Shown: positions 8,692 to 18,252, counted from the first letter of the stretch. The stretch is DNA of 64,000 bases from JASSUD01 sp031963045 (GCA_031963045.1 JASSUK010000042.1:48454-112453); one strand, 5' to 3'. Translations and numbers: made by a program. Notes: a model not told the origin generated them from the sequence alone.

Positions 8692-9192
8692 ATGGCTATG
8701 AAAGATCGTCGTGAAAAAACTTTTAAAATTCTGGTCGATGCGCGTGAGAGGCAGATTAAAGCACTAGAAACACAGCTTGCATCCTTGCGTTCTCAATATG
8801 CCGAACTTCAACAAGCCACTGGGCAGAAAAAAGAAGCACTTGCTAAACAAATGCAAGAAGAGGCTGAGCGTAATGATCAAATGCAATCCATGATGACTGG
8901 CGGAGGTACTTTTAAGGTGAATGAACTTTACACGCTTCGCCAATACCAAGGCATAGTAAGTGAGCGGCGTGTGCAGTTTGAATCTGAATGCGCGCAGGCA
9001 GAGCAAGCAGAACAAGCAAAACAAAATGAGATACAAGGCATACAACATCAAATTGCTAAAAACCAAGCGCAACGCGATGAATATAAAAAATTATTAACAA
9101 AAATAAAAAATAAAGCGTTTAAAACCGCAGAAGATGCACAAGATGAGTCTGCTGAAGAGGCCTTGGTTGCCCAACGCAGATTCAGTCGCTGA
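8692..9192 (+). CDS. sctO: Type III secretion stalk protein HrpB7 (SctO/FliJ-like)
   Basis: 166 aa, almost wholly a charged two-helix coiled coil (Gln, Glu, Lys and Ala heptads) with a short non-helical turn MMTGGGTFKV near residues 63-72. This is the form of SctO/FliJ, which sits in the SctN ring like the gamma subunit of F1. Position directly after sctN is diagnostic. The start could equally be the ATG at 8698, two codons downstream. C-terminal residues are basic. Confidence 0.8.
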   Translation: MAMKDRREKTFKILVDARERQIKALETQLASLRSQYAELQQATGQKKEALAKQMQEEAERNDQMQSMMTGGGTFKVNELYTLRQYQGIVSERRVQFESECAQAEQAEQAKQNEIQGIQHQIAKNQAQRDEYKKLLTKIKNKAFKTAEDAQDESAEEALVAQRRFSR

Positions 9193-9275
9193 GGACTTTG
9201 CTTATGGTAGTTACAAGCAGATTTTCAGGAGGTATTGGTAAAGAGGCTAGGCATAACAATAAGTAGAGGGTGGTA

Positions 9276-10109
9276 GTGGACAGTATACAAAATATGATGA
9301 ATTTGCATGAATCATTCAGCAATTTCATTTTAACTATGGCGCTATGCAGCCTGCGCATTGGGATTGCTTTTCTCATTATTCCCGTGATGGGCGAGCAAGT
9401 AGTTCAGGGACTCAATCGCACGGTTATCAGTATGTTGCTGGCGAGTTTCGTGGCTTATGGTCAATCTATTGGCGCGCTTCAACTAACGCCCATAATGGTC
9501 ATATCCATTATGGCTAAAGAAGCCATTTTGGGACTTATCTTTGGTTTTTGCGCATCTACGGTATTTTGGGTTGCAGCCAATGTGGGCTTTCTTATCGATG
9601 ACTTATCTGGTTTTAATAATGTGCAGGTGAGTAACCCAATGCGTAGCGACACGAGTACGCCTACTTCCTCTTTGTTATCCCAGCTTGCAATTACGGCATT
9701 TTGGGTGCTAGGTGGCATGATGTTTTTGCTGGGAGCGCTCTATCAGTCTTTTCAATGGTGGCCGATTTTAAGCATACAGCCCGAGGGGCTACCTATACTT
9801 GAATCCTTTGTGCTGAGCTATACAGACTCCCTTATGGAAATGACTGCAAAGTTAGCTGCACCGATGATGCTGATTTTGGTTATGGTCGATTTTTCTTTTG
9901 GTTTTTTGGCTAAAGGTGCAGAGAAAATTGATACGATGTCTTTAAGTATGCCCGTAAAAGGCGCTATGACCTTATTATTATTAGCTATTTTTATCACCAT
10001 TTTTATTAGCCAAGTCCGATCACAGCTTTCATTGCAAGGCATAGCAGGAACAATTCATTCCTTGCGCCCAGAAAATAAAGAAGAGGCAAAAAGCACCAAT
10101 AAGCACTAA
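9276..10109 (+). CDS. sctT: Type III secretion export apparatus protein SctT (HrcT/FliR family)
   Basis: A multi-pass inner-membrane protein, part of the SctRST export gate. It has several strongly hydrophobic helices, plus the family features SLRIGIAFLIIPVMGEQVVQ near the N-terminus and a loop with GFNNVQVSNPMRS. The GTG at 9276 lies 5 nt after AGAGGG and gives 277 aa. The in-frame GTG at 9270 overlaps that site and ATGs at 9294/9297 are alternatives. It is the last gene of the hrpB1-sctT run. Confidence 0.92.
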   Translation: MDSIQNMMNLHESFSNFILTMALCSLRIGIAFLIIPVMGEQVVQGLNRTVISMLLASFVAYGQSIGALQLTPIMVISIMAKEAILGLIFGFCASTVFWVAANVGFLIDDLSGFNNVQVSNPMRSDTSTPTSSLLSQLAITAFWVLGGMMFLLGALYQSFQWWPILSIQPEGLPILESFVLSYTDSLMEMTAKLAAPMMLILVMVDFSFGFLAKGAEKIDTMSLSMPVKGAMTLLLLAIFITIFISQVRSQLSLQGIAGTIHSLRPENKEEAKSTNKH

Positions 10110-10153
10110 TAAGCACGTATGGTTTTTCGTGATACTTATCTATATACCTTGTG

Positions 10154-10189
10154 TTTTATCGCCCCATCTATATGGGTGGGGCGATAAAA
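10154..10189. terminator. Strong hairpin after sctT
   Basis: A perfect 13-bp stem, TTTTATCGCCCCA at 10154-10166 and TGGGGCGATAAAA at 10177-10189, with a 10-nt loop, lies 44 nt after the sctT stop. It lacks a clear T-run beyond the stem, so it may attenuate transcription or stabilise mRNA rather than fully terminate. The remaining gap to sctC (10190-10560) shows no gene. Confidence 0.6.
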
Positions 10190-10560
10190 ATCCCACAGTC
10201 AGCCTATTTTTCCTCGCTACCCCATCAAATTACAGCGATTTCCTTTCATTGGACGTTATCTCTCACGGTAATGCAATGTAAATGGCTTTGTTGCGGGCTA
10301 CTCAGATTTTTACATACTGGTAAAAAAATGAGAATTCTTGAAAGCATTGCCCAGATATTTTGAGTGTTTATATCTATCTCCATCATCCTACTATTTCGTC
10401 GGCTTGATAAATCCTTTCCTGGGCTTCTTTCTGGGTTTTTTCTCTGGAACGACACAGATCGGTATGGGCCCGTATTTTTATTTTTTTTGAAGACCTGTTT
10501 TGAACCTGTTCTCAAGCAGGAGACAAACGGTCGTTATTTGATGGGGATGGTTTAGTAAAA

Positions 10561-12387
10561 ATGAAATTTTTGGGTACCATCTGGTCTGCTATTGGCCTGA
10601 GTCTCGCGATATTTGTAGCAGGAATATGTCCTGCGCAAGCAGCAACTGTTCCATGGAAAAAAGAGAAAATTCACTATTCAGTAGAAAGTAAGCCGCTCAA
10701 AGATGTATTGCGCGACTTTGCAGCAAGTCAAGGTATTGCAGCTACTATTGCACCGAATGTAGATGGCATGGTGAGTGGCAAATTTAATATGTCTCCTCAG
10801 GCTTTTTTGAGTGCACTCTCTTCTACTTTTGGATTTACTTGGTTTTATGACGGTACTTTGCTAGATATTTCTGCGGCAAGTGACGTTAAAAGCACGCTGA
10901 TTTCAATGCAATACGGCAGCATGGAAGATCTGCGTAGCGCGCTTGATCGCATAGGATTATCGGATAAACGCTTTCCTATTGTGTATGACGATGTACAGCA
11001 TACTGCGATGGTAAGTGGTCCAGCTCATTACGTACAGCTGGTATCTAATGTAGCGCAAAATGTAGATGGCAATGCAGGTAAAGATGCAGGCACACAAGTT
11101 CGTATTTTTAAGCTTCGCCACTCTTCAGCAACGGATCGCATCGTAACCGTAGGTGGCAATACCGTGAATGTGCCAGGTGTAGCCAGTGTATTGCAGAGCT
11201 TATTTAGCAACTCACGAAGTTCTGCACAAACTTTACTATCACCCAGCATCGTAAGAGCGAATTCAATGCTCGATGTAGACGGGCGCATACCTAATGGCTC
11301 TGTGAGTTTTGGCAATGGAGGTTTACTTCCTCCATTGCCTCCTGGTTATGCAGCAGGAGGCAACTTGGGTAGTGTTCCTGTCAATGACCAAGTAAACCAG
11401 TTATTTCCAGGCACGCCATCCCTCCCGGGCATGGGTGCAGTAGGCGGTATGGCAGGCACTCCCATGGGGCCAACCGGTCGTGTAGTAACTAACCCAACAG
11501 ATAGTCTATTACCTGTAATTAAGGCCGATGCGCGGACCAATTCCATTTTGGTACGTGATGTACCCTCGCGTATGAGTCAGTACAAGCCACTCATTGATGA
11601 ACTCGACGTTAAACCGCGTTTAATTGAAATCCAAGCTACGATGATTGAGATCGACAGTGGCGCATTAGACCAAATTGGTGTGGATTGGCGTGCGCACAAT
11701 AGCCATGGCGATATCCAAACGGGTGATGGAAATAGACAGCAAAATGCATATAACGGCAATATAGATCCTAAATTTGGGACAGTGCCTAGTACAGGTGCTG
11801 TTCTTCCAGGAGGGGCCCTTTTAGCCACTCCAGCAGGGATTTCGATGACGGCTGTGTTAGGCGATGCAGGCCGATATCTCATGGCAAGAGTCAATGCGCT
11901 TACACAAACCAATCAAGCACGCATTGAAGCAAGCCCCAAAGTTACGACGCTAGACAATATAGAAGCCGTAATGGACAACTCGCAGCAAATGTTTGTACCT
12001 GTAACTGGCTATGCAGGTGGTAATCTATACAATATTTCAACAGGCATTTCGCTGCGTGTATTGCCTATGGTGGTTGAAGAAGAGGGCGCCACGCAGATCA
12101 AGCTTGAAGTTAATATTGAAAACGGCCAATTTGCGCCATCCGTAAATCAAACGCCAGGTGCCATTCCGATGGTCGACACCAGCCAGATCAAAACACAAGC
12201 CTTTATCACGCAAGGCCAAAGTTTGTTGATTGCTGGTTACCAAAAGAAACACGATACAAAAGGCGTATCAGGCATTCCTCTTCTCTCCAAAATCCCATTT
12301 TTGGGCGCATTATTTCGCTATAAAAACGACACAAATTCACGGAAAGAACAACTTTTCTTGCTCTCTCCACGTGTGATTGATCTATAA
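10561..12387 (+). CDS. sctC: Type III secretion outer-membrane secretin SctC (HrcC)
   Basis: 608 aa. A Sec signal peptide at about 1-27 ends in AQA. N0/N1 ring domains follow (about 35-300; DVLRDFAASQGIAATIAP is typical). The secretin core at about 310-605 contains DARTNSILVRDVPSRM and the C-terminal FLGALFRYKN. SctC forms the outer-membrane ring of the injectisome. The Gly/Pro-rich stretch between about 245 and 305 is a flexible linker. A gap of 450 nt with a hairpin separates it from sctT, so it probably has its own promoter. A degenerate hrp box is the only candidate seen. Confidence 0.96.
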   Translation: MKFLGTIWSAIGLSLAIFVAGICPAQAATVPWKKEKIHYSVESKPLKDVLRDFAASQGIAATIAPNVDGMVSGKFNMSPQAFLSALSSTFGFTWFYDGTLLDISAASDVKSTLISMQYGSMEDLRSALDRIGLSDKRFPIVYDDVQHTAMVSGPAHYVQLVSNVAQNVDGNAGKDAGTQVRIFKLRHSSATDRIVTVGGNTVNVPGVASVLQSLFSNSRSSAQTLLSPSIVRANSMLDVDGRIPNGSVSFGNGGLLPPLPPGYAAGGNLGSVPVNDQVNQLFPGTPSLPGMGAVGGMAGTPMGPTGRVVTNPTDSLLPVIKADARTNSILVRDVPSRMSQYKPLIDELDVKPRLIEIQATMIEIDSGALDQIGVDWRAHNSHGDIQTGDGNRQQNAYNGNIDPKFGTVPSTGAVLPGGALLATPAGISMTAVLGDAGRYLMARVNALTQTNQARIEASPKVTTLDNIEAVMDNSQQMFVPVTGYAGGNLYNISTGISLRVLPMVVEEEGATQIKLEVNIENGQFAPSVNQTPGAIPMVDTSQIKTQAFITQGQSLLIAGYQKKHDTKGVSGIPLLSKIPFLGALFRYKNDTNSRKEQLFLLSPRVIDL

Positions 12388-12491
12388 AAGAATGGTAGTT
12401 TGGAGGGAAGTATGAACCCAAACTATTAACGCTAGTTTTTATCTGCAAGTGATGTAAAAATAAAAAAAATTCAACAAAAAATGCTTTAAAT

Positions 12492-12539
12492 AAAAAAGCG
12501 CCTTCTTGGACTATGCTATTTCCAAGAAGGCGCTTTTTT
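12492..12539 (+). terminator. Rho-independent terminator after sctC
   Basis: An 19-bp stem at 12492-12510 and 12521-12539 (GC-rich core GCGCCTTCTTGGA) with a 10-nt loop is flanked by A-run and T-run, so it can work in both directions. It closes the T3SS region. Confidence 0.92.
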
Positions 12540-12609
12540 TATGACGGTAGGGAGCCTCCTATTGCCCGAGAGTCATCAACAGGCCAATAAAAAAGCCGCA
12601 AGACGCTAT

Positions 12610-13113
12610 GGAAACACTGATTTAATCGAGACTTTTTTAGAGGAGTCTGCGCTTCGCAATCTGGATATTGGCCAACGCAAAAAAAGCAAATAATTGCGCG
12701 GTATCCTTGGCTAAGCCACGGTAACGCACCTTTTTGTGGCGAAACAGGTTCTTGATAATGTGGAATGGGTGCTCGACCCGCACCAGAATCTGCGCCTTGA
12801 CGTGCTTGAGTTGCCGAACCAGTTTAGGCAGCAAGTCACCTTTAAGTCGCTTCAGGGAGCTTGGACGCACGACCGCGCAGGCCCTTGGGATAGAACTGGT
12901 CGAGTGCTGTAAGCAGGCGGGGCCATGGGATCAGCCTATTCATCTCGGCAAGGAATTTCTCGCGGCGGGTAATCTTCTTACCGGCATATTCAGCACGGGC
13001 AAATGAAATCTGTTTCATCGCATTCTTAGTAGCGGGAAGGGGGAATCATAGGAAAATCGTAGCAGCGTCACGCAGCGTTGTCGAATGGATTCCGCGATTA
13101 AATCAGCGTTTCC
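12610..13113 (-). mobile_element. IS5-family insertion sequence, internally deleted remnant
   Basis: Near-matching 21-bp terminal inverted repeats lie at 12610-12630 (GGAAACACTGATTTAATCGAG) and 13093-13113. Inside, on the minus strand, a transposase N-terminus starts at 13018 (MKQISFARAEYAGKK, then IPWPRLL and LDQFYPKG). It passes directly, in another frame, to an IS5-type C-terminus at 12870-12637 (VEHPFHIIKNLF, VRYRGLAKDTAQLFAFFAL). The middle with the catalytic core is missing, so the element is dead unless moved in trans. No target duplication is evident. A solo copy of its right end is at 48903-48984. Confidence 0.85.
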
Positions 13114-13125
13114 TTAAGTAAATTT

Positions 13126-14214
13126 TCAGAAAAGAAATTTAATAATTTTACCTTTTCTATTTTTTATCTCAGGGCAATTAAATTGATTTTCAGATAAACC
13201 ATTCCCGCTTAAATTAACTCCCTCAAGTGTTAAGTCATATTCTGGATAATTTTTTGCGTATCCTGATAATATTTTGAAAAAATTATCTACTCCTTCTTTA
13301 GTAATATTATTATTACGATCCAAAAGTAAGTATGTCAGCCCTTTAGGTAATGCCTTAGCTATATGCTCTAAGCCCGCATTGCCAATTTGATTGTTACCTA
13401 TTATTAAGTAATTAACGGTCATTGTTTTAAGATATGGGGCTAGCCCTTCTGCACCCATTTCTCCAATTTGATTTTCGGAAAATATGAGTCTCTCGAAAAA
13501 ATTATTTGCGAGAGCTTCTCCAAGACTAGTAATGCATGAGCGCATATCAAATCTTTGACAACTTAGTATTATTCGAGATACTTCTCTATTATTTGATGTT
13601 ATTAATTTTATTTTATTAAATAAATCATTAATAAAATTTTCTCTGTATTCTGCCTCAGCATACAGTCTATGTATTTGTAGCTGCAATATTCTTATATCTT
13701 TTTTACGTGCTATTTCATCAAGTGCTATCAAGGTATTTTCACATTTCCCAGGGCCATATGGTTGAATAAGTAAATTCATGCACTGCATTTCATTCAGTAA
13801 TGATTTTTTAATAGCCTCCCGAATTTTATCTTCTTTTAAAGAATCTGTACCAAATTCTCTCGTTTCTATCATCTGAAATTCCACCATGGAATTTATAAGT
13901 TGACTTTTTATTTGTTCTTCTGTTATCTTCTTTTTCATGACAGGGGCATGATCTATAAAATATTTAATATTATTGTGAAGTGATTTATTTGCAAAGCTGA
14001 TTGGGCGTAGTTGTTTTATCGCTTCTTCGTAAAAACAGGGGTATGCAATATAATTGCAAATTATATTTAGTATTTCTGTTGGGAGATTGGTTAGTGAGGC
14101 GAGCTTATTTTTATAATACCCATCTTCAATCATTAATCCATGTCCTACATTTTCCTCGTTAACATTAAATTGTGATGATATTTTATTATTTGATGTAATG
14201 CTGTGAGTATTCAT
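13126..14214 (-). CDS. F-box-like / leucine-rich-repeat protein, candidate type III effector
   Basis: 362 aa, AT-rich compared with the T3SS genes. Residues about 38-60 (SLTNLPTEILNIICNYI) match the F-box start pattern L-P-x-E-[IL]. Ribonuclease-inhibitor-like LRRs lie at about 225-330 (NQIGEMGAEGLAPYLK, NNQIGNAGLEHIAKALP). F-box plus LRR is the layout of the GALA (RipG) effectors of Ralstonia, which join plant SCF ubiquitin ligases; a similar role here is inference. No hrp box was found upstream. The stop lies 12 nt from the IS5-like remnant. Confidence 0.75.
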   Translation of the reverse strand: MNTHSITSNNKISSQFNVNEENVGHGLMIEDGYYKNKLASLTNLPTEILNIICNYIAYPCFYEEAIKQLRPISFANKSLHNNIKYFIDHAPVMKKKITEEQIKSQLINSMVEFQMIETREFGTDSLKEDKIREAIKKSLLNEMQCMNLLIQPYGPGKCENTLIALDEIARKKDIRILQLQIHRLYAEAEYRENFINDLFNKIKLITSNNREVSRIILSCQRFDMRSCITSLGEALANNFFERLIFSENQIGEMGAEGLAPYLKTMTVNYLIIGNNQIGNAGLEHIAKALPKGLTYLLLDRNNNITKEGVDNFFKILSGYAKNYPEYDLTLEGVNLSGNGLSENQFNCPEIKNRKGKIIKFLF

Positions 14215-14538
14215 GATTGGTGTGCCTGTATTATTAATGTTGTAAGATAATTTTTAACTAAGAAAATTGCCTTGCTTATGACCTTTCTCTCCTCCATGCA
14301 CTAGAGATAATTTGGCATAAGTCATCAACAAGAAATCAACTGTTATTGTCTGCTTGTTTAAATAAAAATTAGGTACTAGGTAGTACTCTCCTTCAAAAGA
14401 TCAATAATCCGGTAATACAACCGATGAGAAAAGCTACGTAGAATATTAATAATTATTAGAAGTATCTTTTTAGTAAGCTCATCCCTCCAAGGAAGCATAA
14501 ACTACTTAAAAAGACAGAAAAGCGCGCACGGCGACATC

Positions 14539-14634
14539 ATGAAACGTCATATTCTCAACATATTTTTACTTGGCATGCTGCTTTTAGGCTATGTCATGGT
14601 AGCTAATACTGTTTTTGGATGGGCGGTAACCTGA
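14539..14634 (+). other. Possible 31-aa membrane peptide in a gene-poor stretch
   Basis: The ATG at 14539 opens a 31-aa frame with one hydrophobic helix (NIFLLGMLLLGYVMVA). There is no recognised family and no clear ribosome site. It may be the end of a decayed gene. The stretch 14215-14538 between it and the F-box gene shows nothing else. Confidence 0.2.
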
Positions 14635-14769
14635 AGGAATGTTTGGCCCAGTGCCAATCGCTTCCTCCATATCTGAGCGTCGCATATCTCCATTCGGTGT
14701 TTGAAGATGTTGATTCGCAGCAGCCTGGTTATCAAAGTTTGTATGACGACCCGCAGCTAAATTGATATA

Positions 14770-15080
14770 TTAAAGTGCTGCTTGAAAGCCAGTCAACTCC
14801 TCACCCGGCGAATAATGGCTTGTATTGGTTAAGGCTGTGAGGCGTGCCGCTGCCTGTCCTACTCTCGGGTTCATGCCATAGGACTGATAGCGCTTTTCTA
14901 GTTTAGCCGCTTCCTAGATGTGCGATTTACAAAGTCACTGAGCTCAAATGCCACAGGACGCGTCTCAACAGGATCTAACTCGGCAATGCAGCGTTCCGAG
15001 ACTTGGTCATTTGAATGAACGGAAGCTGCTGGGGATCTAGAAGAAGGTGGTGCAGTACTTATCGGGGATGCCCTAAAAAA
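14770..15080 (-). pseudogene. Decayed gene, possible former effector
   Basis: Two open stretches on the minus strand join only with a frameshift near 14905. The first reads ...RCIAELDPVETRPVAFELSD. The second reads LEKRYQSYGMNPRVGQAAARLTALTN and stops at 14770. I do not recognise the product. Just upstream (15073-15095) the sequence TCTCAGAGAAATGG also occurs before the unknown gene at 33877-34662 (34671-34684), hinting that the two genes once had related 5' ends. Confidence 0.4.
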
Positions 15081-15213
15081 TCTCTCAGAGAAATGGAATC
15101 ACACAGAAGTTGGTGATGTGCTACGAAGTCGCGCAAGGTGGCTTCGGCCACGCCCTAAAATTAACTACATTTTTCGTTGGTTTCTTGTGGAAAATAGAGT
15201 CAACGTGAGCCAT

Positions 15214-15249
15214 AAAAAAACCCGAAAGCCTTATGGCTACTCGGGTTTT
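15214..15249 (-). terminator. Terminator of the tRNA-Arg gene
   Basis: AAAAACCCGA and TCGGGTTTT form the stem with an inner AGCC/GGCT pair; on the minus strand a T-run follows. It lies 33 nt beyond the tRNA 3' end. A diverged copy is found at 46483-46519. Confidence 0.85.
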
Positions 15250-15281
15250 CTGTAAAATTGGGTAGTGCTGTGTAGTATAAC

Positions 15282-15358
15282 TGGCCTGCCAAGAGGGATT
15301 CGAACCCCCGACCACCGGCTTAGAAGGCCGGTGCTCTATCCAACTGAGCTATTGGCAG
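15282..15358 (-). tRNA. tRNA-Arg (anticodon TCT)
   Basis: 77 nt including encoded CCA (complement TGG at 15282-15284). The acceptor stem CTGCCAA/TTGGCAG is complete, with discriminator G. The anticodon arm CCGGC-CTTCTAA-GCCGG places TCT in the loop. The T arm GGGGGTTCGAATCCC is normal apart from a G-T pair. It decodes AGA. Confidence 0.97.
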
Positions 15359-15377
15359 AAAAAGAGTAATAATTGTA

Positions 15378-15523
15378 CTAGGGCATGTCCTCAATCGCCC
15401 AAAAGGGCCCATCTTTGGGGTCGTGGGGTGCCAGGTATTCACAGTACTTGAGTACATCCGGATCCTGTGCTCCTGCTCCCCCCAAATAGGAGCCCCTTTG
15501 GGACAATTGAGGACACGCCCTAG
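15378..15523. repeat. 146-bp palindromic repeat, family R1, copy 1
   Basis: It begins CTAGGGCATGTCCTCAAT and ends with the near-perfect inverse ATTGAGGACACGCCCTAG. A second near-palindrome lies inside (AGTACTTGAGTACATCC), followed by CCTGTGCTCCTGCTCCCC. It has no coding capacity. A diverged second copy lies at 19218-19362 and a structurally related element at 54273-54424. It resembles a non-autonomous MITE or extragenic palindrome. It lies 20 nt from the tRNA-Arg. Confidence 0.85.
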
Positions 15524-15714
15524 TTTTTGGTAATTTTTAACGTTTTCAGGGTAAGTGATGCGCTCACTTTTCCGTCGAAACGGCTTAAAAAATGCAAAGA
15601 TAGGATTTTAGTACATTTTACCCGCGTAGCGAAAGAAAACTTTTCCTTTTCAGATAAATCGAGCTGTCGTTTGCTAGTTGGCGGCATAGTACCGCTAAGC
15701 GCACGTTGTATTTC

Positions 15715-16953
15715 TCATGCATAGCAGCCGGAATGGGAGGATTCCAATATGGTATTACAATTGGAGTAGGAGCTGGTTCTCTTCATGGTCCCTACGAAAA
15801 TAGGCCTTTGAGGAGGGAGGGAGGTGGCCCTTTTTTTACTTTCTACTTCTATTGGTGAACAGGCGTTTGAATAACGAGGTCTTGATCGGCCTATAGGGGT
15901 GTTATTTTGGTTTAGTGCATCCAATAATTCTTGATGCTCTTTCTGTTTTTGGCATAATTTTTGAAACCGATTTTGATGCTTTTTTTGGCAGGATTGCAGT
16001 GATTTTATTAAATAATCGCCTGCTTTATGATTTTTGAAAAGGTATACGGGGTTTCTCATTGATAAGAAACTTTCTGTTACAGTCTCTTTCGTTTCTTTAT
16101 TTTGTCCAGCCATATATATTTTTATAGAAAATTGCACTCTAATAGCAAACAGAAGTATTCCAGTTATCAATAAAATGCTGCTGAAAAATAAAGAGATTTC
16201 CATAGGCATGGAGCCAGTAAAACCCATCATAGTTAAAGCAAATCCAAATATTGCCTCTAAAACCGATCTGTACAGTTCATTTGGAGATTCTTCTGACATA
16301 TCTTTGATGCACTTGGCTTCATTGAAGTTAATTTCTGTTTGAATATTCTCTAAAATAGTATCTATATGCTTTATATTTAAAATGCTTCGCTCTATAAAAT
16401 ATTTTAACTCTTCAAATTCTGTAAAATATTTTGATATTTCATCCGGGCTAGGATGCGATATATTTTTAATGCTAACCTTTTCAATGTCTTCGATGCGTAT
16501 TGATTTTTTGTATCCTTGCATGATTTCTTTTTCAATAGTCTGAGCAAGTTCTTCCCCATAATATTTTATATTATCATCTTCTGTGAATTCGCATGTATTA
16601 ACATACGCTATGTAATTTTTTATATGCTCTTCATAACTTTCAATGAAATCAACTGATTCTTCTAGAAGAGAGTATATTTCTGAAAATATATTATCTTGTG
16701 TATTATATGGTGAGCTGGTCGGCGAAATATTATGATTGAATGGGAGGCTTAGACTATTACAAAATGTGCTTGCGCTAGGCAGGGGTGGGCTATAGGAGTA
16801 TGTACTTAAATTAGATAAACTAGATGCACTACTTGAATGGGATAGAGACATAGGGGTAGATATAAAAAAATCTTGCAGTTTTTTTAAATTTTCTTTTTCG
16901 AGACTATACGATGCCAGGTACCTAGAAGTAGGCACTGCACGTACTAAGTGCAA
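15715..16953 (-). CDS. Unknown protein with two membrane helices and a Ser-rich N-terminus
   Basis: 412 aa; not recognised. Residues about 35-90 are Ser/Pro-rich and disordered. Residues about 95-235 are acidic helices (SLLEESVDFIES, EFEELKYFIERS). Two adjacent hydrophobic helices lie at about 240-285 (FGFALTMMGF and LFFSSILLITGILLFAI). A basic Gln/Lys coiled region and a basic tail follow. The Ser-rich start and helical hairpin recall secreted membrane-inserting effectors, but this is inference. The in-frame Met of MSLSHSSSASS (about residue 35) could be the real start. No hrp box was seen upstream. The stretch 15524-15714 downstream is without a gene. Confidence 0.6.
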   Translation of the reverse strand: MHLVRAVPTSRYLASYSLEKENLKKLQDFFISTPMSLSHSSSASSLSNLSTYSYSPPLPSASTFCNSLSLPFNHNISPTSSPYNTQDNIFSEIYSLLEESVDFIESYEEHIKNYIAYVNTCEFTEDDNIKYYGEELAQTIEKEIMQGYKKSIRIEDIEKVSIKNISHPSPDEISKYFTEFEELKYFIERSILNIKHIDTILENIQTEINFNEAKCIKDMSEESPNELYRSVLEAIFGFALTMMGFTGSMPMEISLFFSSILLITGILLFAIRVQFSIKIYMAGQNKETKETVTESFLSMRNPVYLFKNHKAGDYLIKSLQSCQKKHQNRFQKLCQKQKEHQELLDALNQNNTPIGRSRPRYSNACSPIEVESKKRATSLPPQRPIFVGTMKRTSSYSNCNTILESSHSGCYA

Positions 16954-17142
16954 GGTATAAATAAAAATCTATCAAATAATTGCACATTTTTCACCAAGAT
17001 AATTCTTAATTTCAAATAAGAATTGAAGGTGCGTATATAAGAATCTACGCAAGATCGGTCAGTCTACTCGAACTGGCAAATTGGAATAGAGCAGCAAAAA
17101 TACTTATAATCGTCGTTTAGCCCCATTTTTACCGTCCCCTTC

Positions 17143-18252
17143 ATGATATATCCATGGCAACACGATGACTGGAAGCGCTTTGAGGCCCTACGCGGGAAAT
17201 GGCCGCAAGCTATCTTGTTAGAAGGGCCTGCTGGTATAGGTAAAGCCCATTTTGCACAGCAGCTTGCCCAAGCCATCTTGTGCGAGGCACCTACCGAGCA
17301 CGGGTATGCCTGCAAAACTTGCGAAGCGTGTCTATGGATGGCGCAAGGTCATCATCCAGACTATCGCTTACTGGTGCCAGAGAGCGTGCTTGAAGCACAA
17401 AAAGTAGCACAAGGTTTAGCGGATACAAGGGCTGACGGGCAAAAAACGCCACTTAAAAAAGTACCTGCTGGAAAAGAGAGCAAAGCAGCGCTTGACTCCT
17501 CAGATAGCGCAAAAAAAACGACAGCGCCAAGCCAAGAAATAAAAATCGCGAGCGTGCGTGATTTACAAAATATATGCACGATGACCGCGCACCGCGCAGG
17601 CTGGCGTGTGATTGTGTTGTATCCGGCGGAAGCTTTAAATTTACCAGCAGCCAATGCGCTCTTAAAAACACTAGAAGAGCCGCCGGAGAAAGTAATTTTT
17701 ATTTTAATAACGGCTAGGTTGGATCGAGTATTACCAACAATTACTAGCCGCTGCCGTCGCTATCCTATGAAAATGCCTACTGCTGAGCAGGCATTGGCTT
17801 GGCTCCATATGCAGGATATAGCACCACAGCGAGCACCATCTGCATTGGCCTGGGCTGGAGGCGCGCCGCTTACAGCGCTGGGGCATGCAAAACAAGCACA
17901 GGAAGGGAGCACGGCAGCGGCTTGGCATCTATTTATAGAACAATTAGCGGCAGGAAGCGGTTGTGATATTTTGGCTTGTGCAGATGCCTTGCACAAAATG
18001 CCCGCAGACGGTTTTATCAGTATGCTGCAACGCTGGCTATACGATCTAGGGGCACTGCGCTTAACGGGCCGCTTGCATTATTTCCCCGATCATGGAGATG
18101 CTTTAGCTGCGTGCGCAGCTCGCCTAAACGTGCCACGCTGGACCCAATATGTGCGTGCTATGCATGCACAGCGCGCCGTGGAGCATCATCCTTTGAATGC
18201 GCGCTTAAGGATAGAAGATGCTATGGCGCCTTATCCCACCCTCTTTATTTAG
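17143..18252 (+). CDS. holB: DNA polymerase III delta-prime subunit
   Basis: 369 aa. Part of the clamp-loader complex that loads the beta clamp on DNA. The N-terminal MIYPWQHDDWKRFEALRGKWPQ type start, the P-loop-like GPAGIGKAHF (29-38) and four zinc-binding Cys (C47, C57, C60, C63) are all present. Sensor region NALLKTLEEPPEKVIFIL and TITSRC are intact. A Lys/Ala-rich insert at about 100-125 separates the zinc module from the core. It lies 27 nt before tatD. The 189-nt gap upstream holds only a small AT-rich hairpin. Confidence 0.95.
   Translation: MIYPWQHDDWKRFEALRGKWPQAILLEGPAGIGKAHFAQQLAQAILCEAPTEHGYACKTCEACLWMAQGHHPDYRLLVPESVLEAQKVAQGLADTRADGQKTPLKKVPAGKESKAALDSSDSAKKTTAPSQEIKIASVRDLQNICTMTAHRAGWRVIVLYPAEALNLPAANALLKTLEEPPEKVIFILITARLDRVLPTITSRCRRYPMKMPTAEQALAWLHMQDIAPQRAPSALAWAGGAPLTALGHAKQAQEGSTAAAWHLFIEQLAAGSGCDILACADALHKMPADGFISMLQRWLYDLGALRLTGRLHYFPDHGDALAACAARLNVPRWTQYVRAMHAQRAVEHHPLNARLRIEDAMAPYPTLFI

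Noticed and set aside
9204..9266. 20-codon frame between hrpB7 and sctT
   Set aside because: Very short, no known counterpart in T3SS clusters, and the AGGAGG inside it does not precede a usable start.
10395..10418. Possible hrpII box before sctC (TTCG-N16-TTTC)
   Set aside because: The second half site is imperfect and no YANNNT -10 lies 30-32 nt downstream. Too weak to annotate, though sctC needs some promoter.
12541..12693. 50-codon plus-strand frame running into the IS5-like remnant
   Set aside because: It crosses the IS boundary, has no family match and most likely arises by chance.
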